Shown piece after piece: positions 47,459 to 57,326 of a DNA stretch of 64,000 nucleotides. How positions within the stretch are numbered: the stretch's first letter is position 1; every line of letters begins with the position of its first letter. The stretch is from Prorocentrum cordatum. Its lineage: Eukaryota > Sar > Dinophyceae > Prorocentrales > Prorocentraceae. Below the pieces are notes generated by a model, which was given only the letters and a program-made list of their open reading frames with translations, was not told the DNA's origin and did no database searches. The position numbers were made by a program, and so were the translations under genes. The stretch covers positions 862,733-926,732 of the forward strand of contig CAUYUJ010016893.1 in assembly GCA_963575745.1 (NCBI GenBank), in the 5' to 3' direction.

Positions 47459-48490
47459 AGAAGGAACCTGCATAAGTACACGCTTTCGGAGGTCCTCGCA
47501 GATTTCTTGCATCGGCACCAGAACCCCTCCCAGGCACGCGGAACGCGCCCGGGGCGGCGCCGGAGGCGGCGCTGGTGGGGGGCCCCGGCGCCGATCCGAC
47601 ACATCCGCGCGGACCTCCGAAAGTTTCTGTGTAGGTATGCCGTCTTCCGTGCCTCGGAGGTCCTTGCGCCTGCCCTTGCCGCTGCGCACGCGCAGCTTGA
47701 CGCCGCCCCTGCAGATGCCGACCAGCCACGCGGCCGTCAGCCCCAGCAGGAAGACCACCGCGGAGCGCGACCTGCCGCGGCAGCAGCCCTCGGGCACCTC
47801 GGCCACGGCCGCCAGGCGCTGCACCTGCGCGGCCTGCACCACCACCACGCGGCGGAGCTCGGAGACCTCCTGCGCCATCTCCTGCTGCAGCTCCGCCAGC
47901 CCGCTCATGGCCACGAACACCGAGTCCCCCTCCTTCAGCTGCGCCAGGGCCGCGTGCCGCTGCGACGGCTGGCCCGGCACCGCCAGCGCCAGCGCCGAGT
48001 CCGTCAGGCTGCGCTTCCAGTGCTTGGCCACCTCGCCGCCCTCGACGGGCGTCGAGGCGCCCGAGGGCAGGTCCCCCGCGCCGCCGTCCAGCTTGGCCTG
48101 CCGCAGCGCCTGCAGGGCCTCCGACTGCGAGCGCAGGAACTGCTCCAGGTGCCGCTTGGAGCCCGCCTGCCGGCGCCGGATGGCCTCCAGGCACGCCGCG
48201 TGCTTCTGCCGCGCGGCCCCCAGGGCGGCGTCGGGGCAGACCTCCACCCCGTTGGCGCTGATGGTCCGCCGCGGAGCACCCGCCTCCAGCGCCTCGCCGC
48301 CGGGCTCGTGGCCCGCCGGCTGCGTCACCGCCCGCGCCAGCCTGGTGGCGCTCGCGGGCGAGCCGCTGCCGCGAAGGCTCCCCTGGCGGGCACATCGTCG
48401 TCGGGCTCGTCGCCGCCGTTGCAGCATCCGACGGGGGGGGGGGGGGGAAACGGACACAGACTTCGGTGACAACTCATGGGAGACTCCCAT
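47351..48490 (-). CDS. Possible host gene: coiled-coil protein with C-terminal membrane anchor
   Basis: A minus-strand frame of about 380 residues from the ATG at 48488-48490. An alternative ATG at 48427 lies just after a C tract. From about residue 30 to 260 the composition is that of a real GC-rich dinoflagellate gene: a helical stretch (AACLEAIRRRQAGSKRHLEQ, then RSQSEALQALRQAK), a second helix (MSGLAELQQEMAQEVSELRR) and a hydrophobic segment SAVVFLLGLTAAWLVGI followed by basic residues, as in tail-anchored proteins. I do not recognise the family. After KLRVRSGKGRR the frame runs into the fold-back element at 47459-47646, so the natural C-terminus is either near there or supplied by the element. 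Both exon limits are uncertain. Confidence 0.45.
   Translation of the reverse strand: MGVSHELSPKSVSVSPPPPRRMLQRRRRARRRCARQGSLRGSGSPASATRLARAVTQPAGHEPGGEALEAGAPRRTISANGVEVCPDAALGAARQKHAACLEAIRRRQAGSKRHLEQFLRSQSEALQALRQAKLDGGAGDLPSGASTPVEGGEVAKHWKRSLTDSALALAVPGQPSQRHAALAQLKEGDSVFVAMSGLAELQQEMAQEVSELRRVVVVQAAQVQRLAAVAEVPEGCCRGRSRSAVVFLLGLTAAWLVGICRGGVKLRVRSGKGRRKDLRGTEDGIPTQKLSEVRADVSDRRRGPPPAPPPAPPRARSACLGGVLVPMQEICEDLRKRVLMQVPSASVLFFLGSASSKHLARNTMCAWPPRGRRARRGFL
47459..47646. repeat. Fold-back element, family A, copy 4
   Basis: Ends (tgcataagtac, cggaggtcctcgcag) and (ccgcgcggacctccgaaagt, gtaggtatgc) are inverted. The GC-rich interior (gcggcgccggaggcggcgc) is typical of the family. It abuts the coding-like region on its right. 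Confidence 0.75.
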
Positions 48491-48596
48491 ACCATCCCGT
48501 TGGCTCTTGCGAATCGACGCTGCGGCGACGCGAATCGCCAATGCCGGACGCGATCGTATCGATTACCGAACGCTACCCGACGCAAGTGCAGTCCAA

Positions 48597-48843
48597 AGAC
48601 CGACTTGCGAGGGTGTGAAGAAGAATTGCACAGAACCTTTCGGCGCTCCGCATGGATTTCTTGGATCTGCGCTGGACCCCCCTTCCTGGCGCGCGGAGCA
48701 CGCCAGGGGCGGCGCTGGAGGCGCCGCCAGGGGGGGCACCAGCGCGGACCCAAGAGATCCGCGCGGAGCGCCAAACGTTTGTGGTTATGTCGTTTTCTCT
48801 TCTTCGAGTTCGTGCGCTCAAGAGACCGACTTGCGAGGGTGTG
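48597..48843. repeat. Fold-back element, family A, copy 5, flanked by 21-bp direct repeats
   Basis: Inverted arms (cggcgctccgc, ggatttcttggatctgcgc) and (gcgcggacccaagagatccg, gcggagcgcc) enclose the usual nested palindromes. On both sides is an identical 21-bp sequence beginning AGACCGACTTGCGAGG (48597-48617 and 48823-48843), like a long target-site duplication. Confidence 0.8.
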
Positions 48844-48846
48844 GTG

Positions 48847-49011
48847 TTAGGTCGGGCCTGCCCCCCTGCAGGGGGCATTCTGGACGGGACCTACAACATA
48901 GGCAAAACATACCCCACGGTGGCCGCAAAATGCTAAAAAGCAATCGTCCCCAGACTGTTTGGAGACTATTTCTGAATATTCCGCCTGTAGAGGGCTAAAC
49001 CCGACTTGACA
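48847..49011. mobile_element. MITE with 8-bp target duplication (hAT-like), copy 1
   Basis: It starts ttaggtcggg and ends near cccgactt, with GTGTGGTG directly before (48839-48846) and after (49012-49019). The interior (cgtccccagactgtttgg, ctatttctgaatattccgcc, tgtagag) aligns with the copy at 56999-57157. Eight-bp target duplications are typical of hAT transposons. At about 165 bp it cannot encode a transposase and must have been moved in trans. Confidence 0.7.
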
Positions 49012-49019
49012 GTGTGGTG

Positions 49020-49574
49020 CACAAGGCTCCCGCTCTGCTGCCGAACATGGGACGCACAGAGACATGCTAATACTATATGTCCTCCTTGGAGGCGCGCGTC
49101 CGACCCGAAGATATAGTACACTTATCTTAGCCGGCGTCTTAGCAATCGTAACGAAACGCAGACGGGCCCAGCTTAGTGCGGTACTACGCTGATCAGAGCA
49201 TGACCTCGCCATCCTTGGGGGGGTGCGAATTGCGAGACTGTCGCCACTTTCGAGGGTGGCTGCGGGTTCCAGAGGAGTGCTAAACAACGGCCAAGTGCTT
49301 GAGTCCCAGTGTAACGCTTCATGGTGCTGGGTGCGTCATCGTTTCAACGGAAGGGGGGTTCTTGATGGCCTCCCCCGGTTTTGTCAGTGTTTGTTGCCCT
49401 ATCCGTTGCCGTCCGCCCGACGTTGTCCTGACCCTTTCCCCAGGCCCGATCTTTGCCCCCGAGGCGCTTTTGACTCGGCGAGGGCCCCGGGAGGCCAGAA
49501 ATGTCCAAAAACCGCGCGGTGTGATTTCCCTTGACGCGAGCATCAAATTTCTTTTATCCTCGTCCCAGCCCCGC
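49020..49574. other. Unassigned sequence
   Basis: Unique-looking sequence with no motif-bearing ORF and no repeat that I recognise. Confidence 0.35.
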
Positions 49575-49879
49575 CCGGGGCGTCGTCGTCGTCGTCGCGC
49601 CCGTGCCCATCTGACCGACCGTACATGACCCAGACTGAAGCGGAGACGTCGTGCAGATCTTGGTCACCGTCGATCTTGGTCAATGTCATTTCATGGATCA
49701 TCCTTGCGAATCGGCGACGGCCGACACGGACTATGACCAGGATCGGCACCAACAACATCCCACGACACCTATCTTGGTCATGGTCCCTGTGTTTCTTCCC
49801 CCGAATTTCATGCTCGTCCCAAGACCGGCCAGGCCGTCGTCGACGTCTTCGTCGTCTTCGCCGTCGACGTCGTCGCCGC

Positions 49880-49910
<31 letters not shown>

Positions 49911-49952
49911 TTCACCGTCGTCGCCGTCGCCGTCGCCGTCGTCGTCGTCGTC

Positions 49953-49991
<39 letters not shown>

Positions 49992-50300
49992 CTCCTGGCC
50001 CCGCTCCGTGTTGGCCCTCCCGGGCAGGCACCTCTGCCTGCATCCCCGCGGCGCCCCCCTCTGCCGCGCGCGGCGGCCCCGCGCGGCGGGCGCCCGCGGT
50101 GCCCCGCGGCGGCCCCGCGCGGCGCGCGCCGGCGGCGCCCGCGAGCCAGAGAGGGCGCCGGAGGAGTCCGCCGGAGGCCCCTCTGCTGGCCATGGGCCTC
50201 GTCGGCCTCGTCGGCCTCGTCGGCCTCGTCGGCCGCGTCGGCCTCGTCGGCCTCGTCGTCGTCGTCGTCGTCGGCGGCGTCGTCGCCCTCGTCGGAGGGC
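49575..50300. repeat. (GTC)n-rich triplet region
   Basis: CGTCGTCGTC tracts occur at 49578-49597 and, densely, at 49838-49990, then gtcggcctcgtcggcctc repeats at 50195-50290. Between them lies gcgcgcggcggccccgcgcg. All long frames here are triplet-repeat translations. Confidence 0.85.
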
Positions 50301-50889
50301 CGTGTGTTGGCCCTCGCGGGGTGCCATTGGGAAAGGGGCGGGGCTCCCAGGCAGGGGCGCGCCGTAGAGAATCGCGACGGGCTTATTCGGCCGTCTGCGG
50401 CCTCCAGTGGGCGCCGCCAGGCCCCGGACCGTGAGAAAACCAGCGGGAGGGCCTCTCGCTGGCCCTGCAGGGTCTGGCGGGGTGATCTTCGCGAGAGGCG
50501 AACGTATCCCTATCCACGCCTCCCCCCCCCCCCTGTCGCACTGCCGCTGCAACGGTGTCCGGAATTAAAAATCGGCGATGGGATCGTCACACAAATCTGC
50601 GCTCGCGCCCCAGCGAAGGATCCCTATCCACGCCCTCGCGGCGTGAATTCCAGGGCGTGGCCCCACGGGTTCGCGGTCGCAAAGATACGCTCCGCGCGGG
50701 GCATCCGCGAAGAATTCCTTGGGGTCGCGGCCGCGGGCCGCCATGAGGGGCGCCAGGGGCGGGTTTCTCAGCCGAAGTGTTGCAATCCCACCAGCCGTTT
50801 GGGTGTAGGTGGCCCAACGATATTCCCCAAACTGTGCTTGCACTTAGGGTTCATACTTCTGGACTTAAAGTATTGGGGGGAATCGGTCT
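50301..50889. other. Unassigned GC-rich sequence
   Basis: A segment at 50395-50470 (gcggcctccagtgggcgccg, ggaccgtgagaaaaccagcg) resembles one arm of the inverted repeat at 55640-56060. tatccctatccacgcc occurs twice (50504 and 50620). No gene is seen. Confidence 0.35.
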
Positions 50890-51075
50890 GGCAAGGTAAT
50901 GGTCGCCCGTCGCCGCAGTCCGTCGCAGCTGCTACTGGGCCTGGCTGTCGGTCGCCGCGCTTGTGTCGCCCGTCGGCGTCCGCCCGTCGGCGTCCGTCCG
51001 TCGCCGCTGCTACTGGACCTGCTTGTCGGTCGCCGCGCGTGTTGTCGTTTGTTGTCGCCCGTCGCAGCCGTTCGA
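50890..51075. repeat. Duplicated unit of about 100 bp
   Basis: GTCGCCGC, tgctactggrcctg, ctgtcggtcgccgcgc and gtcgcccgtcg recur with a spacing of roughly 80-100 bp, giving two units and a part. It is non-coding as far as can be seen. Confidence 0.6.
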
Positions 51076-51279
51076 CGCCGCACCACATATATCGCACCAC
51101 ATCGATTCTCCTTTTTTGTTGGAAAAATATATATACTTACGATTCTGCCCCACCGTCCATCCCAATAATGAGCTCGCACCATCCCAGCCGAACCAGTATC
51201 CACCCCCCCCCATCGTCCGCGAAGAAAACTATGCACGCGCACTCGTTTATCACAAAGCACTAGCTTTCAAACTCAAACA

Positions 51280-51860
51280 TCCATTGCAAACAAATGAACG
51301 ACATGCAAACGCGCGCGTCGCCGCGCGCGCATGCCGAAATCCTTCAAAAACCCTCGGTGTCGTAAGGATTTCAAGTTCGAGTCCTAACTCTATCAAACAT
51401 TGTTTCGCAACGCAAATGTTCAAAAACAAACTTGCGCACGCGATGTTGCGGGTCTTTTTAAACACCAAAAACATTAGTTTTCCATGTTCATACTGTGCTA
51501 CCACAAGGGCCGCGTGACGAATCGCACGCGCGCGCGTCGTCGCGCGCTGCCGCAATACGTCAACAACCTTAGGTTTCGTAAGGATATCAAAGCCGAGTGT
51601 CCCGAAACCATACAACAACACACGGTTCCACAACATCCGTAAAAAAAGCCTGCGCGCTTGCACATGCTTAAGCAAACCATTGGTTGTGTCACCGTTGTCA
51701 TGGAATTCTGTCAAACGGGCCTCTCGCGCCGCATGCCGAAATCATCCGGACGCCTTTGCGCGCGCGGGGGGGGGGGGGCACGATCCGTGCCGAATAATAC
51801 CATGCGGCCACTCTCGCGCGTCGGCCGCGCGCGCATGTCGAACTCCTTCCCCAACCTTCA
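51280..51860. repeat. Diverged tandem repeat of about 210-220 bp, three units
   Basis: The landmark cgcgcgcgtcgycgcgcg, followed by gccgaaatcc or gccgcaatac and then cttaggtttcgtaaggat or ctcggtgtcgtaaggatt, occurs near 51310, 51525 and, partly, 51730. Between landmarks the sequence is AT-richer, with caaacrttrtttcgcaac. No coding role is evident. Confidence 0.6.
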
Positions 51861-52204
51861 TCATCGACGCGATGACGCCGTGGTCGTCGCCGGCGTGATC
51901 AGCATCGGCGCCGTCGCTGGCCGTGCCGTCGTCGCTGTCAGCATCGTCGCCAACATCGTTACTATCGTCATCATGTCTGCCGTTTGTCGTTGCCATGGCA
52001 CCGCGTTCGCGTCGGTCGCACCAAACTAGCTGGCCGCTGCGCGCGCGAGCGCGCACGGGCTACCGCGGCCGCAGAGATGCACCAGCCAACGCCAGCCACT
52101 CATCGCAGTGGCCACTTCAAGGGTTTTGCAAACCAAATTGTGGGTGGGTGGGTGGGAGGATTGAGCGAGCAGTGGAGGTGAAAACTACAAGTTCGGCAGG
52201 GTGA
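51861..52204. other. Unassigned sequence
   Basis: GTCGTC- and gccgtcgctg-rich stretch to 51990, then unique sequence with ggtgggtgggtggg at 52142. No gene is seen. Confidence 0.35.
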
Positions 52205-52765
52205 ATTGCAGCACTTCAATTGCACCATGGAGTCTGCTCCACAGAGATCGTACAACATATGTTGCACCACGTAGGTGACACCACAAATATCCTGCACTGC
52301 AGATCCTGCACCACATATCTTACACCACGTAACTCACATCACATACGTTGCACGACATGTGTTGCACCATGTATCATGCGTCGCGTAGTTCACACGGCAT
52401 AGAAATTGCACCACATAGATTGCACGACGTTGCGTGCACCACACAGGTTGCAATATATAACTTACACCACACAGCTCAGGCCACATATATTGTACTGCGC
52501 ATGCTGCACCACTATAGCTCGTATCACACATATTGCCCAATACCGATTGCACCAGTATAGCTCACACATCGATTGCACTGCAAAGATGACACCACTGAGC
52601 TCACATCACACATATTGTACCACAAAGATAGTGCACGACATTCATTGCACAATAAACTTTGCACCGCGTAGATCGCACCACATAGCTTATACTACATAGC
52701 TAGCTACATAAAAGAAGGGGCCGCATGCATTGCATCACGTAGACTGTGCAACATATGTTGCTACA
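52205..52765. repeat. TTGCACCACATAG minisatellite, unit about 16-18 bp
   Basis: More than 25 diverged units of the type ttgcaccacatagmt/ctcacaccacatat run across the block. This AT-rich, CA-rich array stands out against its GC-rich surroundings. Confidence 0.85.
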
Positions 52766-53149
52766 CGTACACTGTTTGGGGTCTCGAACACAGCGTTTGG
52801 GGCCCACCCTGGCTAACATGTGTCATTCCTATTCCAGAACCCGCTCCCCTTCGGGGGAGGGGTACGTTCCCCCTCACCTCCCCAAGGTGATCTCGGGGGC
52901 TCGCGATGTGTCAGAGGGTTTTGGTGCGCCCAAGATGACTCCAGCAGGGCGTCCAATGCTATGAGATTGCCTCCAATTTCGCAGAAGATACCCGACGATG
53001 GCTCAACATGGTTTTCAAAGCACTCTAAGAAGCCAACCGAAGGCCACAAGACGGTCTCACGTGCTCGCAGAGCCCCTTCCGGACGCCAAGAACCCCAAAT
53101 CCCGAATTAGAAAATCACTGGCGCGCGCCAGCTCGCCTTTTCGTGTTCG
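52766..53149. other. Unassigned, with a small CCCTCCCC/GGGGAGGG hairpin
   Basis: cgctccccttcgggggaggg at 52841-52861 forms a hairpin. The rest shows no feature. Confidence 0.4.
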
Positions 53150-53440
53150 ATGGGCGTCGGCCGCAAGATGGCCCCAAGATGGCCCACGGGAGGCCCAATA
53201 TTGGCCCAAGAGGCACCCAAGACGGCCCAAATAGCGCCCAAGATCTGTGCAAAAACGCCCAAAGAGGCGATTATGATGGCCCCATTGCGGGGGGGCAAAT
53301 CTTGGGCCCCCCCGACTTTGATCGATGGCCTCCAAGAGAGCCCCAAGAGAGCCCCAAGAGGGTCCCAGGCTGGCCCCAAGACCCCTCAAAGAGCTTAAAC
53401 AGGACCTCAAGACCCGCCAACAGAACCCCAAGAGAGCTTT
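53150..53440. repeat. CCAAGATGGCCC-type minisatellite, block 3
   Basis: Same short units as at 43155-43780 (aagatggcccc, ccaagagagccc). Confidence 0.75.
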
Positions 53441-53579
53441 AAGAGGCAATTTTGAAGGTTTTCAGGGAGGGGGGAGGTAAGGTCAACACCTGGTTTCGTT
53501 GCACGATGTGTTTTGTTTGTTTCTCTCATATCTTGTTTTGCTTACAAATGTCGATGATTGCTCTTGTGATGGCGTTTGA

Positions 53580-53770
53580 TAGTGGGGATTTTTCTGTAGC
53601 GGATTGCAACAAAAATGAATGTTCGTGGCGAATTGCAAATGGATCGCTTTTGAAGCAGATTGCACATCAATTCCTTTTGTGGTAGATTGCAAAATCATTG
53701 CTGTTCTGTGAAGGGTTGCAAAATGATTCCTTCTGTGGCGGATTACAGGTTGATTCTTCTGTGGGCGGGC
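53580..53770. repeat. Minisatellite of about 33-38 bp with GATTGCAAA landmark
   Basis: ttctgtagcggattgcaaca, gtggcgaattgcaaatg, gaagcagattgcacat, gtggtagattgcaaaatc, gaagggttgcaaaatg and gtggcggattacagg follow one another at 33-38 bp. Flanks 53441-53579 and 53771-54145 show no gene. Confidence 0.75.
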
Positions 53771-54149
53771 AGTTAGGAGAAAGCTACGGACAACTTATGC
53801 AGAAAAAAACATACAAAATCACTGACAACATGAAAATCTAACATGTTCGATGTTTTTGGTGCCGGAAGACTAAAGACTTGTGTGAACACGGCGCTCTCAA
53901 CCTCTCACGCTCCGGAACCGTGATTCATTGCGGGGGTTGCACTGCACAGCTCGGGCGGCTCCGACCTGGTCGGAGCCTCGGATATCCCTGTGGGGCAGGG
54001 ATGCGGCGACCCCGACGGAGCATCGAGAGGCGAGGCAAGGCGAGGGCGAAGGCCTGGATGCTCAGCGTCGGGGGCGGGCTGCACACCCACAGCCGCCCGC
54101 TGCACACCTCCGAAGGGCGGGGCTGGCCAGCGCCATCACTCTGACTACG

Positions 54150-54330
54150 TACCAGAGCACCCCAACCCAACCCGAAGACCCGAATTTGACCCGAATTTCG
54201 GGTTGGGGGGGTTCGGGTTCCGTATGTTTTTTCAATGTTCCCCGACCCCCATCCCACTGGAAATGGAGGGCAAACTGAGGCCTTCGGGTTGGGTTGGGGT
54301 GGTTTGGTGGGTGGTGGTGACCCTCGCCCC
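54150..54330. repeat. Fold-back element (ACCCCAACCCAACCCGAAG arms)
   Basis: The left arm caccccaacccaacccgaag (54159) and right arm cttcgggttgggttggggtg (54283) are perfect inverse complements. Between them lies gacccgaatttgacccgaat, then ttcgggttggggg. Confidence 0.8.
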
Positions 54331-54834
54331 TCCGTCCTCCTCGTCCGCTGCCGCGACCACGGTCGGGGAGACGTAAGACTTGGCGTAAGACTTGGGTTCT
54401 GGGGACTCGGGTTGGCCTGTCGGGGCCATCATGCAAATGACGAGACCCAGTGTAAAATTTGACGCGAGCTCCTGCTGCAGACATCCTAAGAAAACTGGAA
54501 CATCAAAAATCCAAGGCGCGCTCGCCGAAAAGCGTCGGCAAACCCGAGGTCCTGCGTACGCGAGTCTTACGTTTCCCCGACACGACTGAGGCAGCCACAT
54601 GCGAGCCCTACCCCCGCAGGTCAGACTCGGTCTCCAATATTCGAGGGATGTCCATACCAAGCGAACCCCAGCCCGGGTGTCCGATATCCCAGCGTCGATG
54701 GGATCCACAGGGGTAGGGTGCGCCATGGGTCGAAGGTGACTGCAACAGCCGCTAGAGCCTCTTGGAGCTGACTTGGAAACCTGCGGTCCAGAACGTTCGC
54801 TTTGCGTGCCGCGGCGGCTGCCCCGGCGACACGC
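54331..54834. other. Unassigned sequence
   Basis: No recognisable gene. gtaagacttggcgtaagact is a small direct repeat at 54373-54392. Confidence 0.35.
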
Positions 54835-54985
54835 TGTGCCTTGCGAGGGGTCGGCGAGTCGCTTCGCTCCGTGGGGCGGGAGGCTGGAAAAGCTCCGAGC
54901 TTGGACGCTCGGGGACCTGGTCGTGGGTAGCGTGTTGCGCCGACGCATGGCTGGCCAGAGCTGGCGCCGCGACACGCTAAGCCGA
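54835..54985. repeat. Dispersed repeat shared with 18050-18195
   Basis: See the ordered matches given for 18050-18195. Both copies are in the same orientation. gcgacacgct also occurs at both ends of this copy (54826 and 54969). Confidence 0.55.
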
Positions 54986-55299
54986 AGTTCCAGCCCGTAC
55001 ACCGCGGACCTCTCAACGCCGCTCGGTGGACGGCGCGGGGTTGCGCGATGTGTGGCGGTGTCGTGCGGCGATGCGTGGTGTTGTGCGGTGTGCCGCGGCG
55101 GTGCTGCTCTGACGAGCTGTCAGATGGTGAAACAACTCTCATGGACGGGCACGAAACAACGACTACCACTCCCTCCTTCTTCCTCACTGAGTCCTGGAGG
55201 AACGGTGTCCTGGAGGTCGTTCGCCATTCTCGGGCCCCTAGGCCCTCCTCGGGCCCCGCGACCAACCAGGACCGCGAAGCGCGAATAACTTCGCGCCCT
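54986..55299. other. Unassigned sequence
   Basis: Short gcggtgtcgtgcggcg/gcgtggtgttgtgcggtg near-repeats at 55040-55100. No gene is seen. Confidence 0.35.
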
Positions 55300-55440
55300 C
55301 GTGGAGTCCTTGGAGATCCGACGACTCGACAACATTTGAAACATCGTGGAAAATCACGGCTGGAGCCCCTGGGCCCTGCAACCTCTCTGCGCCATGTTTC
55401 GAGCCGCATCGATCTCTGAGGGTCCCAGGGCCCGAATCTG
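55300..55440. repeat. Dispersed repeat shared with 1305-1440
   Basis: Ordered matches are described for 1305-1440. Here the unit is preceded by tcgggcccctaggccctcct (55232), a GC palindrome. Confidence 0.5.
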
Positions 55441-55639
55441 AACGACAACGCTCGGCTCAAACAAAACTGAGACGCAAGGAACAGGCAATGCTGTCGACAA
55501 TCGCACTCATCCTTTTTGTGTTTATTCCGATCGTACAGGTCCAGGTGAGGGAAGGAGAAGCGACGCCAACACCACGAGGGGGCCAACAGCGGGGAAGTCC
55601 ACGATGCCTCCCCGAGCTGGGGATAAGGGATTGCTTCAC

Positions 55640-56060
55640 AGCGTCGACCCCCAGAGGTCTCGCAGGGGCCCGGCAAGGGCCCCCGGAGGCCGAACATAGC
55701 GCCCCCCCCCCCCTGCGCGAGTGTCTCGCATCGCGAGAGGGGAGGGGGGGGGGGGGGGGGGACACCACCGGGGGGACCCCTCCCGGGCTCCTCTCGCTGG
55801 TGGTCCCTGGCGGTGCCCGTGCCGCTGTCCCATGGTCCTGCGAGGACGGCGGCGGGCCCCCTCCCGGGCGAGCGGAGCGCGAACGGGGCCGCCCCGGAGG
55901 GCCTCAGCACCGATCCGAGACACCCTCGCGGACCTTCGACGGGTGGAGCTCGTGTCCTCCCAGACATGCGCGCGTCGTGAGAAAAACATCACCACGGCCG
56001 CTTCTTTATGTTTTTCGGCCTCTGGGGGCCCTCGCCGGGCCCCTGGACCGTCAAAACTAC
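55640..56060. repeat. Inverted-repeat element of about 420 bp (GGGCCCGGCAAGGGCCC arms)
   Basis: The left arm (cccagaggtctcgcaggggc, ccggcaagggcccccggagg, ccgaacata) is the inverse of the right arm (tatgtttttcggcctctggg, ggccctcgccgggcccctgg, accgtc). The interior includes a long G run (55741-55760) and half of a family A fold-back (55905-55945). Single arms also occur near 3895, 7270 and 50410. Confidence 0.65.
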
Positions 56061-56355
56061 TGAGGATGAAAAACCAGGTTTTGGGACAGGGTCGGGACTT
56101 CTGGGGGCCGCATATCCAAAAACTCAGGACGTCGCATGTCTGGATGTATGCCAGCGCTTGATCCCCAAGGACAACGTCCGATGCCACACCGGCAGCGAGT
56201 CTTCGGACGGAGGAGGAGGAAGACGAGGACGACAGACGACGACGGCAGCGGCGCGCCGCGGCGGCACCCCGCTGAGGGGAAACGCTGGGGAAGGACGGGG
56301 GGAGGAAACTCGGAAGCTGGGCGAGGGCTGGCAAGCCCGTGGCTGCAACAACAGC

Positions 56356-56644
56356 CTGGATGGGTGTGGGGATTGGTTTTGAGCAGGGACCGACCGTCCC
56401 GGCATTCCTATAGGCCTACCACGAGATGCTCTGATAATACAGAAATGTTCCAACAGCACAAACAATGTTCTTAGAATATAAGCCCGATGAGTTAAAACAA
56501 GACAGCCCCAGCCAGAAATGTTCTGATAACATTTCGTGTGCAAACCACAAAAACTCTCAGAACACTGTTTGTTGGGCCTGTAGGCCAAACAAGACGCTTC
56601 GCTACTGCTTGAACAAAAACAAACTGGATGGGTATGGGGATTGG
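56356..56644. repeat. Segment flanked by 21-bp direct repeats
   Basis: CTGGATGGGTRTGGGGATTGG occurs at 56356-56376 and 56624-56644, differing at one base. Inner ends ttttgagcag and its loose complement gcttgaacaaaaac are inverted, with ataggcctac/ctgtaggcc further in. The interior has tgttctgataaca palindromes. It looks like an inserted inverted-repeat element with a long target duplication. Confidence 0.55.
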
Positions 56645-56765
56645 CTAAACGATGCCGATGTTCCCATCCTCTGCGTGCCCCTTCCGAGCCTGCCGACCGA
56701 GGGAGTGAGGGGCGGGGGGGAAAAGCTTCTTACGGGGAGCAACGACAGGGGGGGAACTGGCAGAA

Positions 56766-56916
56766 GGGGGGGGATGCATCGACCTAGAATCGTTGACACA
56801 TCGCCGATCAATCGGCGACAGGCCCACGACAGTGAATCCGCACCTTCCTCGGCAGGTTGGAGCTGCCGGGCCCCTATCGGCGATCAATGGGCGATTGGGG
56901 GTCGATGCAATCCCCC
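56766..56916. repeat. Fold-back element, family D, copy 2
   Basis: The left end (gggggatgcatcgacc, atcgccgatcaatcggcg) is inverted to the right end (cggcgatcaatgggcgattg, ggggtcgatgcaatccccc). It is related to 7480-7632. Confidence 0.75.
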
Positions 56917-56998
56917 TTATGCTTACCCCCCCCATCGTTGCCCCTGATATTAGGAGGCCGCTTCTTGGAAGGTGCCGGCCTTAGCGGCGAGCCTAGGG

Positions 56999-57157
56999 TT
57001 AGGTCGGGAATGTCCTCCTACATGGGGATTTTGGACGAAAAATAAGAAATACTCCAAACATACTTCAAATTTGTCAAAAAATGATCGAAAAGTCGTCCCC
57101 AGACTATTTCTGACTAGTTTCAATCATTCCTCCTGTAGAACAACGTGCCCGACTTAA
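56999..57157. mobile_element. MITE with 8-bp target duplication (hAT-like), copy 2
   Basis: The ends ttaggtcggg and cccgacttaa are inverted repeats with one mismatch. GCCTAGGG stands directly before (56991-56998) and after (57158-57165). The interior (tcgtccccagactatttctg, attcctcctgtagaa) aligns with 48847-49011. The insertion is well defined and presumably moved by a transposase encoded elsewhere. Confidence 0.8.
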
Positions 57158-57170
57158 GCCTAGGGGGGAC

Positions 57171-57326
57171 GTGAGAAGGGGCAGGCCTTCTCAGAAGGTT
57201 CGGGAGTCCCCTGGCCTTCTGAGAAGGCTCCTGAATTCTCCCCGAAGACACAGGAACATTCTCGGAAGGTGCGCGAAGGCTTCTGACAGGCTCCGCCGCC
57301 TTCTGAGCAGGCCTTCTCCCTCTCAC
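57171..57326. repeat. Fold-back element, TTCTCAGAAGG family, copy 3
   Basis: Ends gtgagaaggggcaggccttc and gcaggccttctccctctcac are inverted. The full interior order of the family is present. It lies five bases beyond the right target duplication of the MITE. Confidence 0.8.

Noticed and set aside
52205-52765. Repeated TTGCACCAC units as possible tRNA-like or CRISPR repeats
   Set aside because: Unit length varies around 16-18 bp with no spacers, and no tRNA fold is seen. It is an ordinary minisatellite.
54621-55967. 448-residue minus-strand ORF
   Set aside because: It crosses several dispersed repeats, including one arm of an inverted repeat, and its composition is Arg/Pro/Gly-rich without motifs. 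It is likely a chance open frame in GC-rich DNA.
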